This document shows positions 12,753 to 24,525 of a stretch of DNA of 64,000 nucleotides, in pieces. Every line of letters starts with the position of its first letter. Position 1 is the stretch's first letter. The notes below the pieces were generated by a model, which saw only the letters and a program-made list of their open reading frames with translations, was not told where the DNA came from and did not search any database. The stretch comes from Lunularia cruciata. Taxonomy: Eukaryota; Streptophyta; Marchantiopsida; Lunulariales; Lunulariaceae. The position numbers and the translations under genes are program-made. The stretch covers positions 56,730,001-56,794,000 of the forward strand of contig OX419760.1 in the NCBI GenBank assembly GCA_948567375.1. The letters are read 5' to 3'.

Positions 12753-13507
12753 TTGGGCAATTGGTTGAGGTTATCTATTCCTAGTTGGATATTTTGCAAT
12801 ACCATGTCTAATTTGGAAATAATGGAAAAAATTACCATTTTGTCATACTCTTTCTCTATCTGTAGAGCTAAGTGGTCTCCATTGGACGATATCAATCTCC
12901 ATTAGTGCTTGTTCATCTACCCATGTTTATTTTGTTTGTAGGTTTGTGGAAGTCTAAGTTGAGACTAAGTTGTGGCAACCAAGGAATCAAAGTGCTTAGC
13001 TAATTTGTGGCTTCTTCCAAGTGTTTGGGCTCCCACATGGTCACTTCTAATTTGGTACATGACTCCAAACCGTTCACAAATTGATCAAGTGGTTCACTTT
13101 CAAGTATCTTTGGAATTTACATTATGGTGTTTGGAATTGAATGGTGTAGCTCTTCATAGAACCAATATGCTTCAATTTTGCCAATCTATCTTGTCCAACT
13201 TGTGTAGCATTCACCACTTGGAATCTCTTCATTATTGCTCGCTTGAATTCTTCCTATGTTCAGATTGGATCAATAAATTTCCATTGAGCTCTCCAATGAA
13301 AAACATCACCATAGTTTTGCTATTCCATCTAATTATCTTGAAGCCAAGAGAATCTATTTATGTTTATTTTGAAGATTTGTAGCTTCAAAATAGCATTCAA
13401 AATCAAACACAAAATCTCCACTACACTTGTTAGATTTTTTCCTTTGAATACCTTGGGCTTTGGAAATCAAATCCACTCTTCTCCTTCTTTAAATGCTACT
13501 CTCTTGA
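12753..13507 (-). pseudogene. Family-2 gag fragment H
   Basis: Minus-strand translation in pieces matches the gag C-terminal region of E1 and B (zinc-knuckle neighbourhood near 12780-12900, then upstream gag to about 13480). It is heavily decayed. The LTR at 13508 follows, as expected for a minus-strand 5' LTR. Confidence 0.65.
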
Positions 13508-14661
13508 TGTAATAGAACAAGGAGAGAAATAGGAGAATGGAAGATAGGAAGTCACATTAGAAACACTCAAGTGATTGAAATTCTTAATCCATAGCTTGAG
13601 CTTGCTTGGATTTTTGTAAGTAACACAAGTACAAGATTTCCAAGGAGCTTCCAAGGAAAGTTCCTACTTGGAGTTGTCTTACTTAGAGTACAAGCTAAGC
13701 TAATCCTTCACTTGGTATATAAACTAACCTATTCATTTGCTTGGTGTTGTAATACTCTGAGAACAAGAGAAGAGAGAGAGAAAGAAACACCAATTACACA
13801 CTCAACATTCGGTGCCCCAAAGGAGCACCTTCTCTTTATTATATAGACAAAGAGGATCTCCTGTGAGGAAGCTCCACCATAGGATTAGGCACATAGATAG
13901 GTGACATGTTAGCAAGCTCCGCCCTTGGATTACTTACTTGGATGTGTGACATGTTGGTCTAGGTCCTATCTGGTTGGTCAAACAAGCTTTGACCGGAGGG
14001 AATCTTTTAGGGAATCTTCTTGTAGGAGTCCCAAAATCATGTAAGGTACCATTGGAAAGCTCTCGACAAGACAAACCAGGGGGGAGGGAAGTCCAACCTT
14101 TCCCCCATTGAAGTGGGGGGAGAAATTTGCATATTTTTAGGCCTAATTCATCCGTTTAGGCCTCCAAAATTGCCTTCAAAGATTTCAGGTATATTTTGGT
14201 TCTTACTCTATTAGTAGAAGTCCCCTTTTGGTGATACCTCTTTCTGATCTGTTTAGTCCATCATGTGTAACATCCTTCCATATATTACCAAACCAATTAT
14301 CACCTTTAAATCATATGTTAGCTATTGGTTCTAAGGTTCTCAAGTCTATTTTGGTTTCTACTCTATTAGTAGAAGTACTCTTTTGGTGATACTTCTATCT
14401 GATCTATTTTGATTATCATGTAGAACATCATTCTAGATGTAACCAAACCAAATTTTACATCTAGATCATATGACTAGCTCTTGGTATTATAGGTGTAGAA
14501 GTTACTCTATCCTTGGAAGCCTCCTAAAAGCTTCTCACCAAGAAGCTTCATAGATGCTTCTAGAATATTATTAGGCTCATTTACCCCTTTAAGCTATATT
14601 TAGTTTAGGCTACTAACTCATTAGCTTCTACTAACTTGTTTGTTAGCTTCATATTATAACA
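13508..14661 (-). mobile_element. Diverged family-2 LTR interrupted by a solo LTR
   Basis: Left half 13508-13747 starts TGTAATAGAACAAGGAGAG. Right half 14492-14661 ends CATATTATAACA. Removing the 744-bp insert and one copy of the target duplication gives about 405 bp, the usual family-2 length. It has gag (H) on its left and integrase (D) on its right, so it may serve as 5' LTR of H and 3' LTR of D. Confidence 0.8.
13748..14491. mobile_element. Solo LTR of family 1 nested in another LTR
   Basis: Starts TGTAATACTCTGAG and ends CTTGGTATTATA, co-linear with the LTRs of element A over its whole length. It is flanked by the 5-bp direct repeat GGTGT at 13743-13747 and 14492-14496. No internal sequence is present, so it is the product of LTR-LTR recombination. 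The CA end has become TA. Confidence 0.93.
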
Positions 14662-16113
14662 TATTCCTCCACCACTAGTTGGTAATGACTTCATTGCCAA
14701 TGAGTCTTCAAAGTTGTGTATGGCCATTTGAGCATTTTGGAGATGGGAAAGAAGTTCTAGTGTAGCATCATGAATGAGATATCTTTTCCAAAAAGACCTT
14801 GTACTCAATTTGTCATCAGCGGTCATGTTGGGTGTTTCTTTGGGCAAGAATATAATAGACTTCATATTCTTCATGATCATAAATAGGGAATTGAGGAGTA
14901 GATGGTTGGATGCAAGTAGGAAAGAAAGAGGGGTTAGAAATAAAGGTTTTTAACTTGGAAATATGGAAGACCAAATGGATTTGCATGTGACTAGGAAGTG
15001 CAAGTTTGTAGGCAATATGAGTAATGATTTGAGTAATATCAAAGAGACCTATCCAAGTGGGAGCAAGTATACAAGCCTAGGCATAAAGTGGGAGAGGAAG
15101 GTTACTAGAAGAAAGCATGACCTTATCATCCATTTAAAGGTGAAATCATGATGATATTAATTGGCATATTGCTTTTTCCAATTTTGAGTAACAATAAGAT
15201 GAGACTTGGCTTGGTGTAAGGACATAGACAACTTGGATAAAAGGTGGAATTATGAGGGACTTGAGATTGTAGGATAGCAAGAAGAGAATCAAGAACAAGT
15301 GGATCTTGCTCGTAACTAAGGAAGAAGAGAGAAAAGTTGGTACTTGTATGCTTGGAATTATTGTAGGAAAAATTGGCAAAGGTTAGTACTACAAGGTACA
15401 TATACCAATCAATGTGTTGAACATTGAAAAAGGCATGTAGCATATCCTCCAAAATATGATTTTCTTGTTCTACTTGTCCATCAATTTGAGAATGATATTT
15501 GTAACAATTGCAAGCTTAGTGCCAAGGAGTTTGAAAAGTGTTTGCCAAAATTTACCAATAAAGTAAGGATCAAGATCAAAGATAAGAACCCGTGGCATCT
15601 CATGGCACTTGAAGATGATGTTGAAGTAGATCTTGGAAAATGTTGGAGCATTGATTGTGTCCATGGTAGGTGCCAAATGGATCTACTTGTTGAGCTTATC
15701 AACAATACTACAATGGTGGTATGGCCTTGGTCAATCTTTGGCAAGGATATGACGAGGTCTAAGCTCACATGATCCTAATAGGTAGATGGAATTGGTAGTG
15801 GTTGAAGGAGTCTACTCAGCTTCTAGTTATTAGTTTTTGTTGCATTGGTAGCTCTCACAAGATAGAACAAACTCTCAAACTTCTCATGCCATGTTGGACC
15901 AACACCATTGATGTTGTAGGGTATTCAAGGTCTTGTACATCCCATGTGACCAACAATTGGTAGGTCATGGGCCCTTTGAAGCCTCACAAGCTGTAGATCA
16001 CCTCTTGTTGGAATATAGATCCAGTTCTCATAGAATAAAAGGCCCTCATTGAAGGAGAAAGTATTGTAATCATTGTTGTGTGCTACACGACAACTTTGTA
16101 CTAATTTAAAGAA
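14662..16113 (-). pseudogene. Integrase and chromodomain remnant D (family 2)
   Basis: The segment 14605-14880 (minus) includes YLIHDATLELLSHLQNAQ, a decayed chromodomain end. Further right are integrase pieces at 15126-15770, including SLDLVISLPKIDQGHTT around the first catalytic aspartate. Sequence at 15780-16110 matches the integrase zinc-binding/RNase H boundary of B (34330-34560). The fragment stops at about 16113, where the LTR of C begins. Confidence 0.75.
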
Positions 16114-16267
16114 GAGTTTTTGCTGTAAAATAGTTTTTGCTGTTAGTGGATGTGCTCTTTTAGTAAAACCTTTATCTAATCTACTTAGACCATCATATAT
16201 AACATCTCTAAAGATATCACCAAGCCACTTACCACCTCTAGATACTCTATCTAGCTAATGGTATTGC
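16114..16267 (-). mobile_element. Truncated 3' LTR of element C
   Basis: About 150 bp matching the end of the LTR at 21107-21700 (CATCATATATAACATC through CTAGCTAATGGTATTGCA). The first roughly 440 bp of the LTR are missing, at the junction with D. Confidence 0.75.
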
Positions 16268-18990
16268 AAACCTCTCCCATTTAAGATGCAATGTACTCAT
16301 TGCAAAGCTGTTGCTCAAAAGATTGCACTAACATTGGGGCATTGGTCAAGCTAGTTGCAAGCTCCCATGTTTCCTCACACAATGGGTACCTTTCTTGTGT
16401 ATGAGATATTCTACATACGGATGGCAGGTACCACAAATGTGTTTTTGAAGAATGTGTTTGATGTATTCCTCTATGCCATCAATGAGTGTTGGATAAGGTC
16501 AAGCTTCTTGTATGGAAGGAAAGTGAGGTGGTTAGAGTTTATATCTATGTAATAAGGAAACACTAAACACTAGATAGATCTTCCTTTGTGGTTGTAGCTC
16601 AAGGTGATAAGCCACTATGCCTATTTGATGAATGATGGGAAAAGGGCAAATAAAACAAGGCTTGAGCTTACAAGGGCCATTTAATGTGAGGCTGGTTGTG
16701 GACAACCATAATTGATCTCCAATGCTAAACTCCATGTACTTGCAAAAAGCATTTGCATATTATTTTTGTCAATTGTAGCTATTTGTAGCTTTTGCGTGAC
16801 GTTCTCCACACCTTGTTGAATTTTAAAAACAAAAGTGTTTACAACATCAAATTTTGTAACCACTAGGTGGATCTTTACTAAGCTCAAAGGTGTGAAAGGG
16901 TGTTCTCCATACATGAGGAAGAATGGTATGACTTATGTAGATGCATTCACTGAATTGTTGTATGCAAATTCCACTAGTGGAAGTAAGGTGTCCTACCTTT
17001 CTTGCTCCTCTAAGGTGAAGTTCTAGAGCATGTACTCAATAGTGCAATTGTCCTACTCTATTTGTCCATTTTTTTGTGGATAGTATGCCATGGACATAGC
17101 AAGTTTGGTTTTGAAGATGCCAAAGAGGGTTCTTCAAAACAAACTAGTGAATTGAGTACCCCAATCAATCATGAGCACTTGAGATAGGCCATGGAGAAAA
17201 AAGACCACAACTAAGTACAATTGAACTAATTGGTCATAGGACACACATGAATTGTTTTGCTGAGTTGGTTTAAAAATTCTCTGATGAAGTCATAACTTAA
17301 GGTGGTTTTGGGCAATTCACAAACTGATCAATGTTGACCTACTACCAACATTGTGTAGGAGTAAGGAAGGGTTGAAGGAGTCTTACGAGAGCTTGATTAG
17401 AGGTTCTAGTTTTTGATAGAGTAGGCAACTTCAAACATACTGCATCACATTGTTGCTCATCTTGGGCCAATAGTAATAGAATTTAATTGCATCTAAGATC
17501 TTGTCTACTCCAATGTGATCTACAATGGTAAAATCATGATATTTTGCTAGGAGTAGTAGTTCTTAGGTTTCAAGCATCTGAGATCCATAACTTGCCATCA
17601 TGAAAGGTGAGTCCTTGGGTACTTGTTATGCCTTTGGATGATTGAGCTCTTATAATCTATGGGTCAATCTTTGTAGCGATAAGAATACTTGGACAAATTT
17701 TTTTTGAAATAAAATATCTTGACCTCTACAACCAAATTGTTCACCATATGCATTTAGATGAATGCATCTACAAGTTGCTTCTTGCCTTCTAGACATATGA
17801 TTGTCATATTGTTGTCTCTACTTTGCTTAACAAATCTATCACTGTGATGGATCTTTTTGTATCTTGACTTAGACTAGTGCTTTGTGGTCTATCTTCATTA
17901 CAAATGCCAAGATAGTGGTTTCAATGCTTGGTTGCAAGGATAATAGCCAACTCTTCTCAATTGGTGGTGTGATAGTTGCACTCTACCAATAACAAATTTT
18001 GAGAGAAATATGCAACTAGGTGTCATCCATCACTCCATTCTTGTTGTATGACTACTCCTTTTACAACACTTGATGCATCTATAGCCAACTTGATTGGACA
18101 AGTTTGGTCATACCTTTTCAAGATTAGTGCATGTAGTAATGCATCTTTCAATTCTTGAAAGTCCAATTCTTATGTGGTTCTCCACATCCACTTCTTTCCT
18201 TTGCCAAGTAGTGTCCTTGGAGGTTGTGCAACTTTGGAGAAGTCCTTGATAAATTGATGATAAAATTCAATCAATCTTAAGAAAATCTTGAGTTGAGTGT
18301 GATCTTCTAGAGCACTCTATTTTTGAATGACATCTATTTTATGTATTAAAACTTGGATATCTTTTGTACTTACTCTATGTTCCAAGTAATCTACTTTAGA
18401 CTTGGAAAAATCACACTTTGAGACTTTGGCATACAATTGGTTTTGTTGTAGAATTTGGAAGACTTCTTGTAGATGGTACTTGTGCTCCTTCGTCTTCCTA
18501 TTGTAAACTAAGATGTCATCAAGGTAAATAATAAAAGACTTATCAAGTATGGACAAAATATTTCATTCATCATACTCATGAAAGTTGTTGGTATGTTGGT
18601 GAGGCCAAACTACATCATTAGGTCCTCAAAGTGACCATGCCTTGTTTGAAATGCAATTTTGTGTAGTTTTCCTCCACAATCTTGATTTGGTATAATTGTT
18701 TTGCAAATCAAGTTGGGTGAAGTGTTTTACCTCATTGAGTTTATCAAACAAGTCATTCATGAGGAGTAATGTATATTTGTTCTTCATCATTTGTTGGTTT
18801 AGGCCCCTATAGTCAATGCATATTTACATTATGTTATCCTTCATCTTCACAAACAAGACAAGAGCCCATATGGTGATACATTGGGTTAGATAAAGCTTTT
18901 ATGCATCATATCCTTAATTTGAGCCTTTCATTCTTCCAACTCATGAGGTGATAGTCAATATGGGGCCTTACAAGGAGGTGGCTTCCCAAG
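16268..18990 (-). pseudogene. Element C pol: RT, RNase H, integrase
   Basis: Right to left: RT (18990 to about 18230), RNase H (to about 17440), integrase (to 16268). The RT catalytic segment IIYLDDILVYN lies in 18317-18556, and the integrase C-terminal segment with GDQLWLSTTSLTLNGP in 16532-16735. A TVPI-like polymerase order (RT-RH-INT) and close similarity to A place C in the same lineage. Many stops break it. Confidence 0.8.
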
Positions 18991-20510
18991 AAGTATCTCA
19001 ATTTTAGGATCCGCTTTATTTTTGGTGGTAATCATAAGAGAAATCATTAAGAAATATATTTTGACAGTCATTGATTACATCTTTCAAGTTCTCAAGAATT
19101 TGCCCATCAAGTTATAAACTTTGGACTTCTCTTACTAGATCTATGAATCATATTACTATCTTATTGATATTGGTTGTCCCTATGATATAGAAAGGAAATT
19201 TGTGCCTTTGTGAATTCCTTATCTCTAGTTATCTTCCAATGACTAGTTCTCTTTCTCTAATCTATCATGGGATTATAGTGTTCTATCCATGACATGCTTA
19301 AGATCATATTGTAATGAGCTAAATATTTTACTTGCAACTTAATTTCTTTCTAATACTCTCCTACCAAGAGTGTTATCCTTTTAAGTAATGACTCAATCCT
19401 CTCTATCTGACCATTTGGTAACTTTACTTCATTCTCATACTTCTCTAGTTCCTTCTCCAACCTTATTGCAACCAAGTGAGACAAGAAATTTTCTATTGCT
19501 CCAAGGTCTATCAATACTCTCACATTATTGCATGTTAGGATTCCATTTCCAACAATCAATTGTGTGTTTGTCTCCTCAACCTTTGGGTACTTTTCTCCTT
19601 CCTCTCCCACTTTCACTCCTCTCCATTGAGAAAATAACCCCACAAGGTATATTTATTGGTCATCTTTGTTTTTTGATGTGATTTCAACATCCTCCTCTTT
19701 AATTCATCTCTCCAAGTTGTTCAAAGGTTGTTTGTATGGAGGCCAAACACCTCTAGGAAAGTAGACACAAAAATTGATGGCTATGTGCCCAAATTGGCTG
19801 TAATTGTAACAATATCATTGTTTTTCTCAAGTCTCCTCCTCATGATACACCATTACCTCTTAATAAATTCACACTTCAACCCTTGTTTGAAATTGTCAAG
19901 AGATTCTATTGGGCTCATATTGGTTATTGCAAATTGAAGATCAAGAAATGCCTCCATGTATTCTTGTATGTTGTTCTTTTGCTTCAACCCTTATAGTGTG
20001 GTTTGAACCATTTGCATAGAATCCATGGATTAGAAATTCTTTAGTAGTCTTTCTTGCATTGTTGTCCAAGTGATTTTTCTTCCTTCTGCTAACATTGATA
20101 TTTCCCAAGCATTATACCATATGAGGGATTCATCAATCAAGTTCACACACATAAATATGCTTGTAGAATGATCATTGATCTTAGTTGTGAATGATTGAAA
20201 ATATGGATTCATTCTTGAGATCCAATTTTCCACTATTCCCATGAAACATTATCCCTTATAAGGCTTGATGTTGCAAGTCTTCTTTGTCCATAGTAAAAAT
20301 GTGACTTCATTGTTGATTGGGGTTGGTGTCATCGGCATGAGTGCCTTTCTAGGTACTTTGGCCATTGTTATTGGGTTTAAGGATTGTTCTCCTTCTTGTA
20401 TTACATGATCATTCTTGAAAATATATACTTGACTTTTTAATGCTTCCATTATCATCTTGATCTCCCAAAACTCATTCAATATCCCTTGCATTATTTGCAT
20501 CAGATCCTAC
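18991..20510 (-). pseudogene. Element C gag and protease
   Basis: Gag pieces at 20249-20500 (starting QIMQGILNEFWEIKM) and 20030-20242 (GIVENWISRMNPYFQSF) match gag of A. Protease at 19350-19643 keeps [20 protein letters not shown], with Leu where the usual aspartic protease triad has Ser or Thr (D-L-G). Confidence 0.8.
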
Positions 20511-21106
20511 AACTACGGTTCTATGATTTGTATACACAACAAATAGAAGGTTAAACCCTAAACCCCTACTCAAGAAGGGGTACAGATAATTGAGACTACT
20601 ATGGGGACCTTAGAAGTTATCACTCATTGAAAATATTCCTTGCCAAAATTGTGGACTACAAAATCCCTAAACATCACTTCTGGCCTAATTGCATGATGAA
20701 TTCCTACTTGGGTGTTGAAAGGAAAGGATTTGGTATATTCAGATCCATTGCATCATAACAAAATATATATTGTCAAATTCTACTCTCTATTGTATATCAC
20801 CATAGGTAGAATCACAAGGTTTGGCAAATTCATTATAACATCCATGAACTCCGTTCCAACATGATAAATGAGATATATTCTCACTAGCTCATATTGTATA
20901 TAACCTTGATCTAGAATAAATTCAAGAATAAAAATAAATTTGGTAGGAAATTGTCCTCCAAGAGCATCCACAATCTTCTCTCTAAAATACCCCCAATCTA
21001 TAGATTGCACTTCTTTTTCTCTCCTTGAAATTACTCAATCTCAATAACTTGTGTTCTTCCAAGGGGGCAATCTACACTTGGATTAAAACACATGCTTTGG
21101 TATCAT
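20511..21106 (-). pseudogene. Element C leader with decayed copies of the two leader ORFs
   Basis: Between gag and the 5' LTR, ORF1 is open at 20780-21010 and aligns with leader ORF1 of A (matching FMDVIMNLPNLVILPMVIYN). ORF2 (about 20530-20770) is recognisable but frameshifted and carries a stop. A primer-binding-like TTTGGTATCATTG lies at 21097-21109 on the plus strand. Confidence 0.65.
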
Positions 21107-21700
21107 TGTAATGTTTCAAGGACAAGAGAAATCCCAAGAGAAACATAAGGTTTCATTCCTCAATACTCCGATGCCTCAAAGGAACACCTTGTCTCTATCA
21201 TATACCAAAGAAAATCCATTCAAATGGAGCTACACACTTGGATCAAAATATATGGATTGGTAACATATCAGCAAGCTCCAACCTTAGATTAACTATATGT
21301 ACTGGTAACATGTCAATCCTTGTCCTTCTTGGTTGGTCAAACAAGTTTGACCAACCAATTTTGGAGAAGTGAAATTTGGAGAATCTTCTTGTAAGAAGCT
21401 CAAAACAACATTGGTGAGATATCATTTGAAAACTCTCATTGATATATACAAGGAATGGAGAACATAACAACTTTTCTCTTGGAAGAGGAATCTTTCATTT
21501 TTTGAGGCCTAACTCATCTGTTTATACCTCCAAAATTGACTCTAAAGTTTTTAGGAAGTTTTTGGCCTTTGCCCTATTAGTAGAAGTGACCTTGATGACA
21601 CCTCTATCTAATCTATTTAGACCATCATATACAACATCATTAAAGATATTACCAAGCCAATTTTCACCTCTAGATAATCTATGTAGTTAATGGTATTATA
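21107..21700 (-). mobile_element. 5' LTR of element C
   Basis: Starts TGTAATGTTTCAAGGACAAG and ends AATGGTATTATA, about 594 bp. It shares block order with family-1 LTRs (the GGAGCACCTTGTCT block with adjacent TATA-like sequence, the ACCATCATATACAACATC block) but is diverged and shorter. The same LTR type recurs at 5262 and 39209. Confidence 0.85.
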
Positions 21701-21717
21701 TAACGTTGCCACACTCT

Positions 21718-22130
21718 TGATAAAAGACAAAGATCAAGGAGAGAAATAGGAGAATAGAAGCCCACATTGGGACACTTGATTGAGGGAAAACTCCAAATAC
21801 CTTGCATGAGCTTTGGCTTTGGTATTTATAGGTAGCATACAAGGCCCTTGAGAAGCTTCTCAAGAAGGTTTCTTGACTAGTTTTCTAAGAGTGCAAACCA
21901 AGTTAACCAGAAAGCTTCTCAAGAAGCTTCCTTCTAGAGGCCACCTACTTGGCATGCAAGCTAAGCTAGTTAGAAGCTTCTAGAAGCTATTTGATTGGGG
22001 TGCAAGTTAAGCTAGTTGGGAAACTTGTCAAGAAGCTTCTTAGATACTTTTGGAATATTTTGGGCTAATTTGGCTTATTTTTGACTTTGTTAGCCTTGCT
22101 AATTATGTCGCTAAACTCCATATTGTTACA
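21718..22130 (-). mobile_element. 3' LTR of element B (family 2)
   Basis: Starts TGATAAAAGACAAAGATCAAGG and ends CATATTGTTACA. It is followed directly by the chromodomain tail of B. The bases before it do not match those after the presumed partner LTR at 38327, so the pairing rests on order and orientation. Confidence 0.85.
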
Positions 22131-22905
22131 TATTCCCCATTTGCTAATTGGTGACGTCCTCGTCACCATTGAAGCTTCAAAATCCTGGTTGGTCATATGT
22201 GCATTTTGTAGATGAGAAAGAGGTTCCCATGTGGCATCATGAAGGGGATACGCTTTCCAAAGCCTTGTACTCCATATGTTGTTTGCATCCTTGTTGAATG
22301 TGGCGACGCGCAAAGATATGATCAACTTTGAACTCCTCATGATCATTGATAGGGATAAGAAGAGGAGGGGGTTGGACTCAAGAGGAAAAAGAAGAGGGGT
22401 TAGGAACAAAGGGTTTTAACTTAGAAATATGAAAGATAGGATGGATGCGTATATGACAAGGCAAGGCAAGTCGATAAGCAACAAGAGAGACAGTTTGGGT
22501 GACATCAAAAGGTCCTATCCAATTAGGAGCTAGTTTATGAACTTAAGTATCAAGTGGGAGAGGGAGTTTACTAGAGGATAGCATGACTTTAGCACCAACT
22601 TCAAAGGTAAGATCACAATGATGGTGGTCCGTATATTGTTTTTGACAATTTTGAGCAACAAGGAGGTGAGATTTGTCTTGTTGGAGAGATTGAGATATAG
22701 TGGTCAAGAATGTTGAAGTATGAGGAACCTAAGATGGAGGATGAGCAAGAAAATAATTTGGAACAAGTGAATCTTGGCAAAAATTGAGAAAGAAAGGAGA
22801 AAATCCGGTGCTTGCATGCTTGGAATTGTTGTAGGCAATTTCTACAATTGCAAGACATTTGTCCTAATTGGTATGGTGGACATTGACAAAGGCACGCAAC
22901 ATATC
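22131..22905 (-). pseudogene. Element B integrase C-terminus and chromodomain (left piece)
   Basis: The minus reading at 22065-22409 holds YPLHDATWEPLSHLQNAHM, a chromodomain C-terminal half. The integrase continues to 22905, where E1 starts with TG. The same integrase resumes, after losing about 100 bp, at about 27352. Confidence 0.75.
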
Positions 22906-23324
22906 TGTAACAATATGGAGTTTAGCAATGTAGTTAGTAAGGCTAATGAAGTAGAGAATAAGCCAAATTAGCCTAGAATATTCTAGAAGCATCTAGGAAG
23001 CTTCTTGTGAAGCTTCCCAACTAGTTAACTTGCGCTCCAAGCAGGTAGCTTGTAGAAGGAAGCTTCTAGAAGCTTCTAACTAGCTTAGCTTGCACGCCAA
23101 GTAGACGGCTTCTAGAAGGAAGCTTCTTGAGAAGCTTCCTGGTTAACTTGGCTTGCATTCTAAGAAAGTGGCTCAAGGAAGCTTCTCAAGGGCCTTGTAT
23201 GCTACATATAAATACCAAAGTTGAAGCTCATGCTAGGCATTTGGAGTTTTCCCTCATTCAAGTATCCCAATGTGAGTTTCCATCCTCTTATTTCTCTCCT
23301 TGCTCTTGGTCTTGGTCTTTTACA
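22906..23324 (+). mobile_element. 5' LTR of element E1 (family 2, plus strand)
   Basis: Starts TGTAACAATATGG and ends TTTTACA, the reverse complement arrangement of the neighbouring family-2 LTRs. A primer-binding site TGGTATCAAAGC follows at 23326-23337, one mismatch from the usual initiator-tRNA-Met site of gypsy elements. Confidence 0.9.
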
Positions 23325-24525
23325 TTGGTATCAAAGCAAGAATGGGATGGATGGAATTTATGGACCACCAAATCCACTTTCACCAAACCATTGGGATTTT
23401 CATGTCAAGATATTACCCAAGCATTGTTTCACACAATTCATCACCTTGCGCTTTGGGAAGGATTTTCTACATATGATCACCATGTTTGAGGAACCCTTGA
23501 TACTTCCGATTGTAACTTATGGAGAACAATGGACATGCTGCATCTATGTGTTAATCAATTAGATAAAGTGGGAGTAGTGGGATAGAGTAGTAGCTATGGT
23601 AGTAATACTGGATGTTATCCTTGCGATGCAACAACAAATTGAGCACCTTACTTGATTGTTGGATGAACAAGATCAGCAATGATGAGAACATAAAGAGAGT
23701 GTCAATTTGAGATGGAGAAGATTGCATTTGATTTCCAAAACCCAAGGTGTTTGAAGGCAATAATCTTCCCGACACAGTGGAGAATTTTGTGTTTGACTAC
23801 AAATGTTACTTTGAAGCCACCAATCTTCAAGATGAATGGAAACAGATTCTCTTGGCCTCTAGCTAATTAGATGGTGTGGCAAAACCTTGGTGGCGATTTT
23901 GAGTAGAGCAAGCTAAACGACAGATTGTTGCACCAATTTTGACATGGGTAGAGTTCAAGGATATAATATTGGGTTGGTTCCAAAGTATTAATGCCACCCA
24001 AGCCGCACGAGATAAATTGACCGAGTTGAAGAAAGTTGGCTTAATAAGGAGCTCCATCACACAATTTTAGAACATCATCATGCAAATTCTAGATATACAA
24101 GAAAGCAAAGTTCTAGATCAATTTGTGTGTGGATTGAAGTCACAAACCAAATTGGAGGTGACCATATGAGAACCACCGAATGTAGAAGAAGCCATGCAAT
24201 TGGCTGAGCGCTTTGATTCCTTGGTTGCAACAACTTGGTCTTGACTTTGACCTACACAAGGCCTACCAATACACTATGCACAAGTGGAAGAATTGGCACC
24301 AATGGAGATTGATGCTATCCAATGGAGACCACTTGGTACAGTAGATAGAGAAAGATTGCAACAAAATAGAGGTTGTTTTTATTGTCGCCAAGTTGGACAT
24401 TGCATTGTTGAATGCCCACTTAGGAATGGGCAACCTTGACAAGATGCCTAGATGGAGATTGCGGAACAAAATGATCAAGGAAACAAGGAATCTCAATAGG
24501 AAATTTTGAGCCACCTATTGGGAGC
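23325..24525 (+). pseudogene. Element E1 leader and gag
   Basis: Gag can be followed from about 23710 to 24450 in one frame with scattered TAG, TAA and TGA codons. It includes PILTWVEFKDIILGWFQ and a zinc knuckle CFYCRQVGHCIVEC (CX2CX4HX4C) near 24370-24415. Related copies carry Gln or Arg codons at several of the stop positions. Confidence 0.8.
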
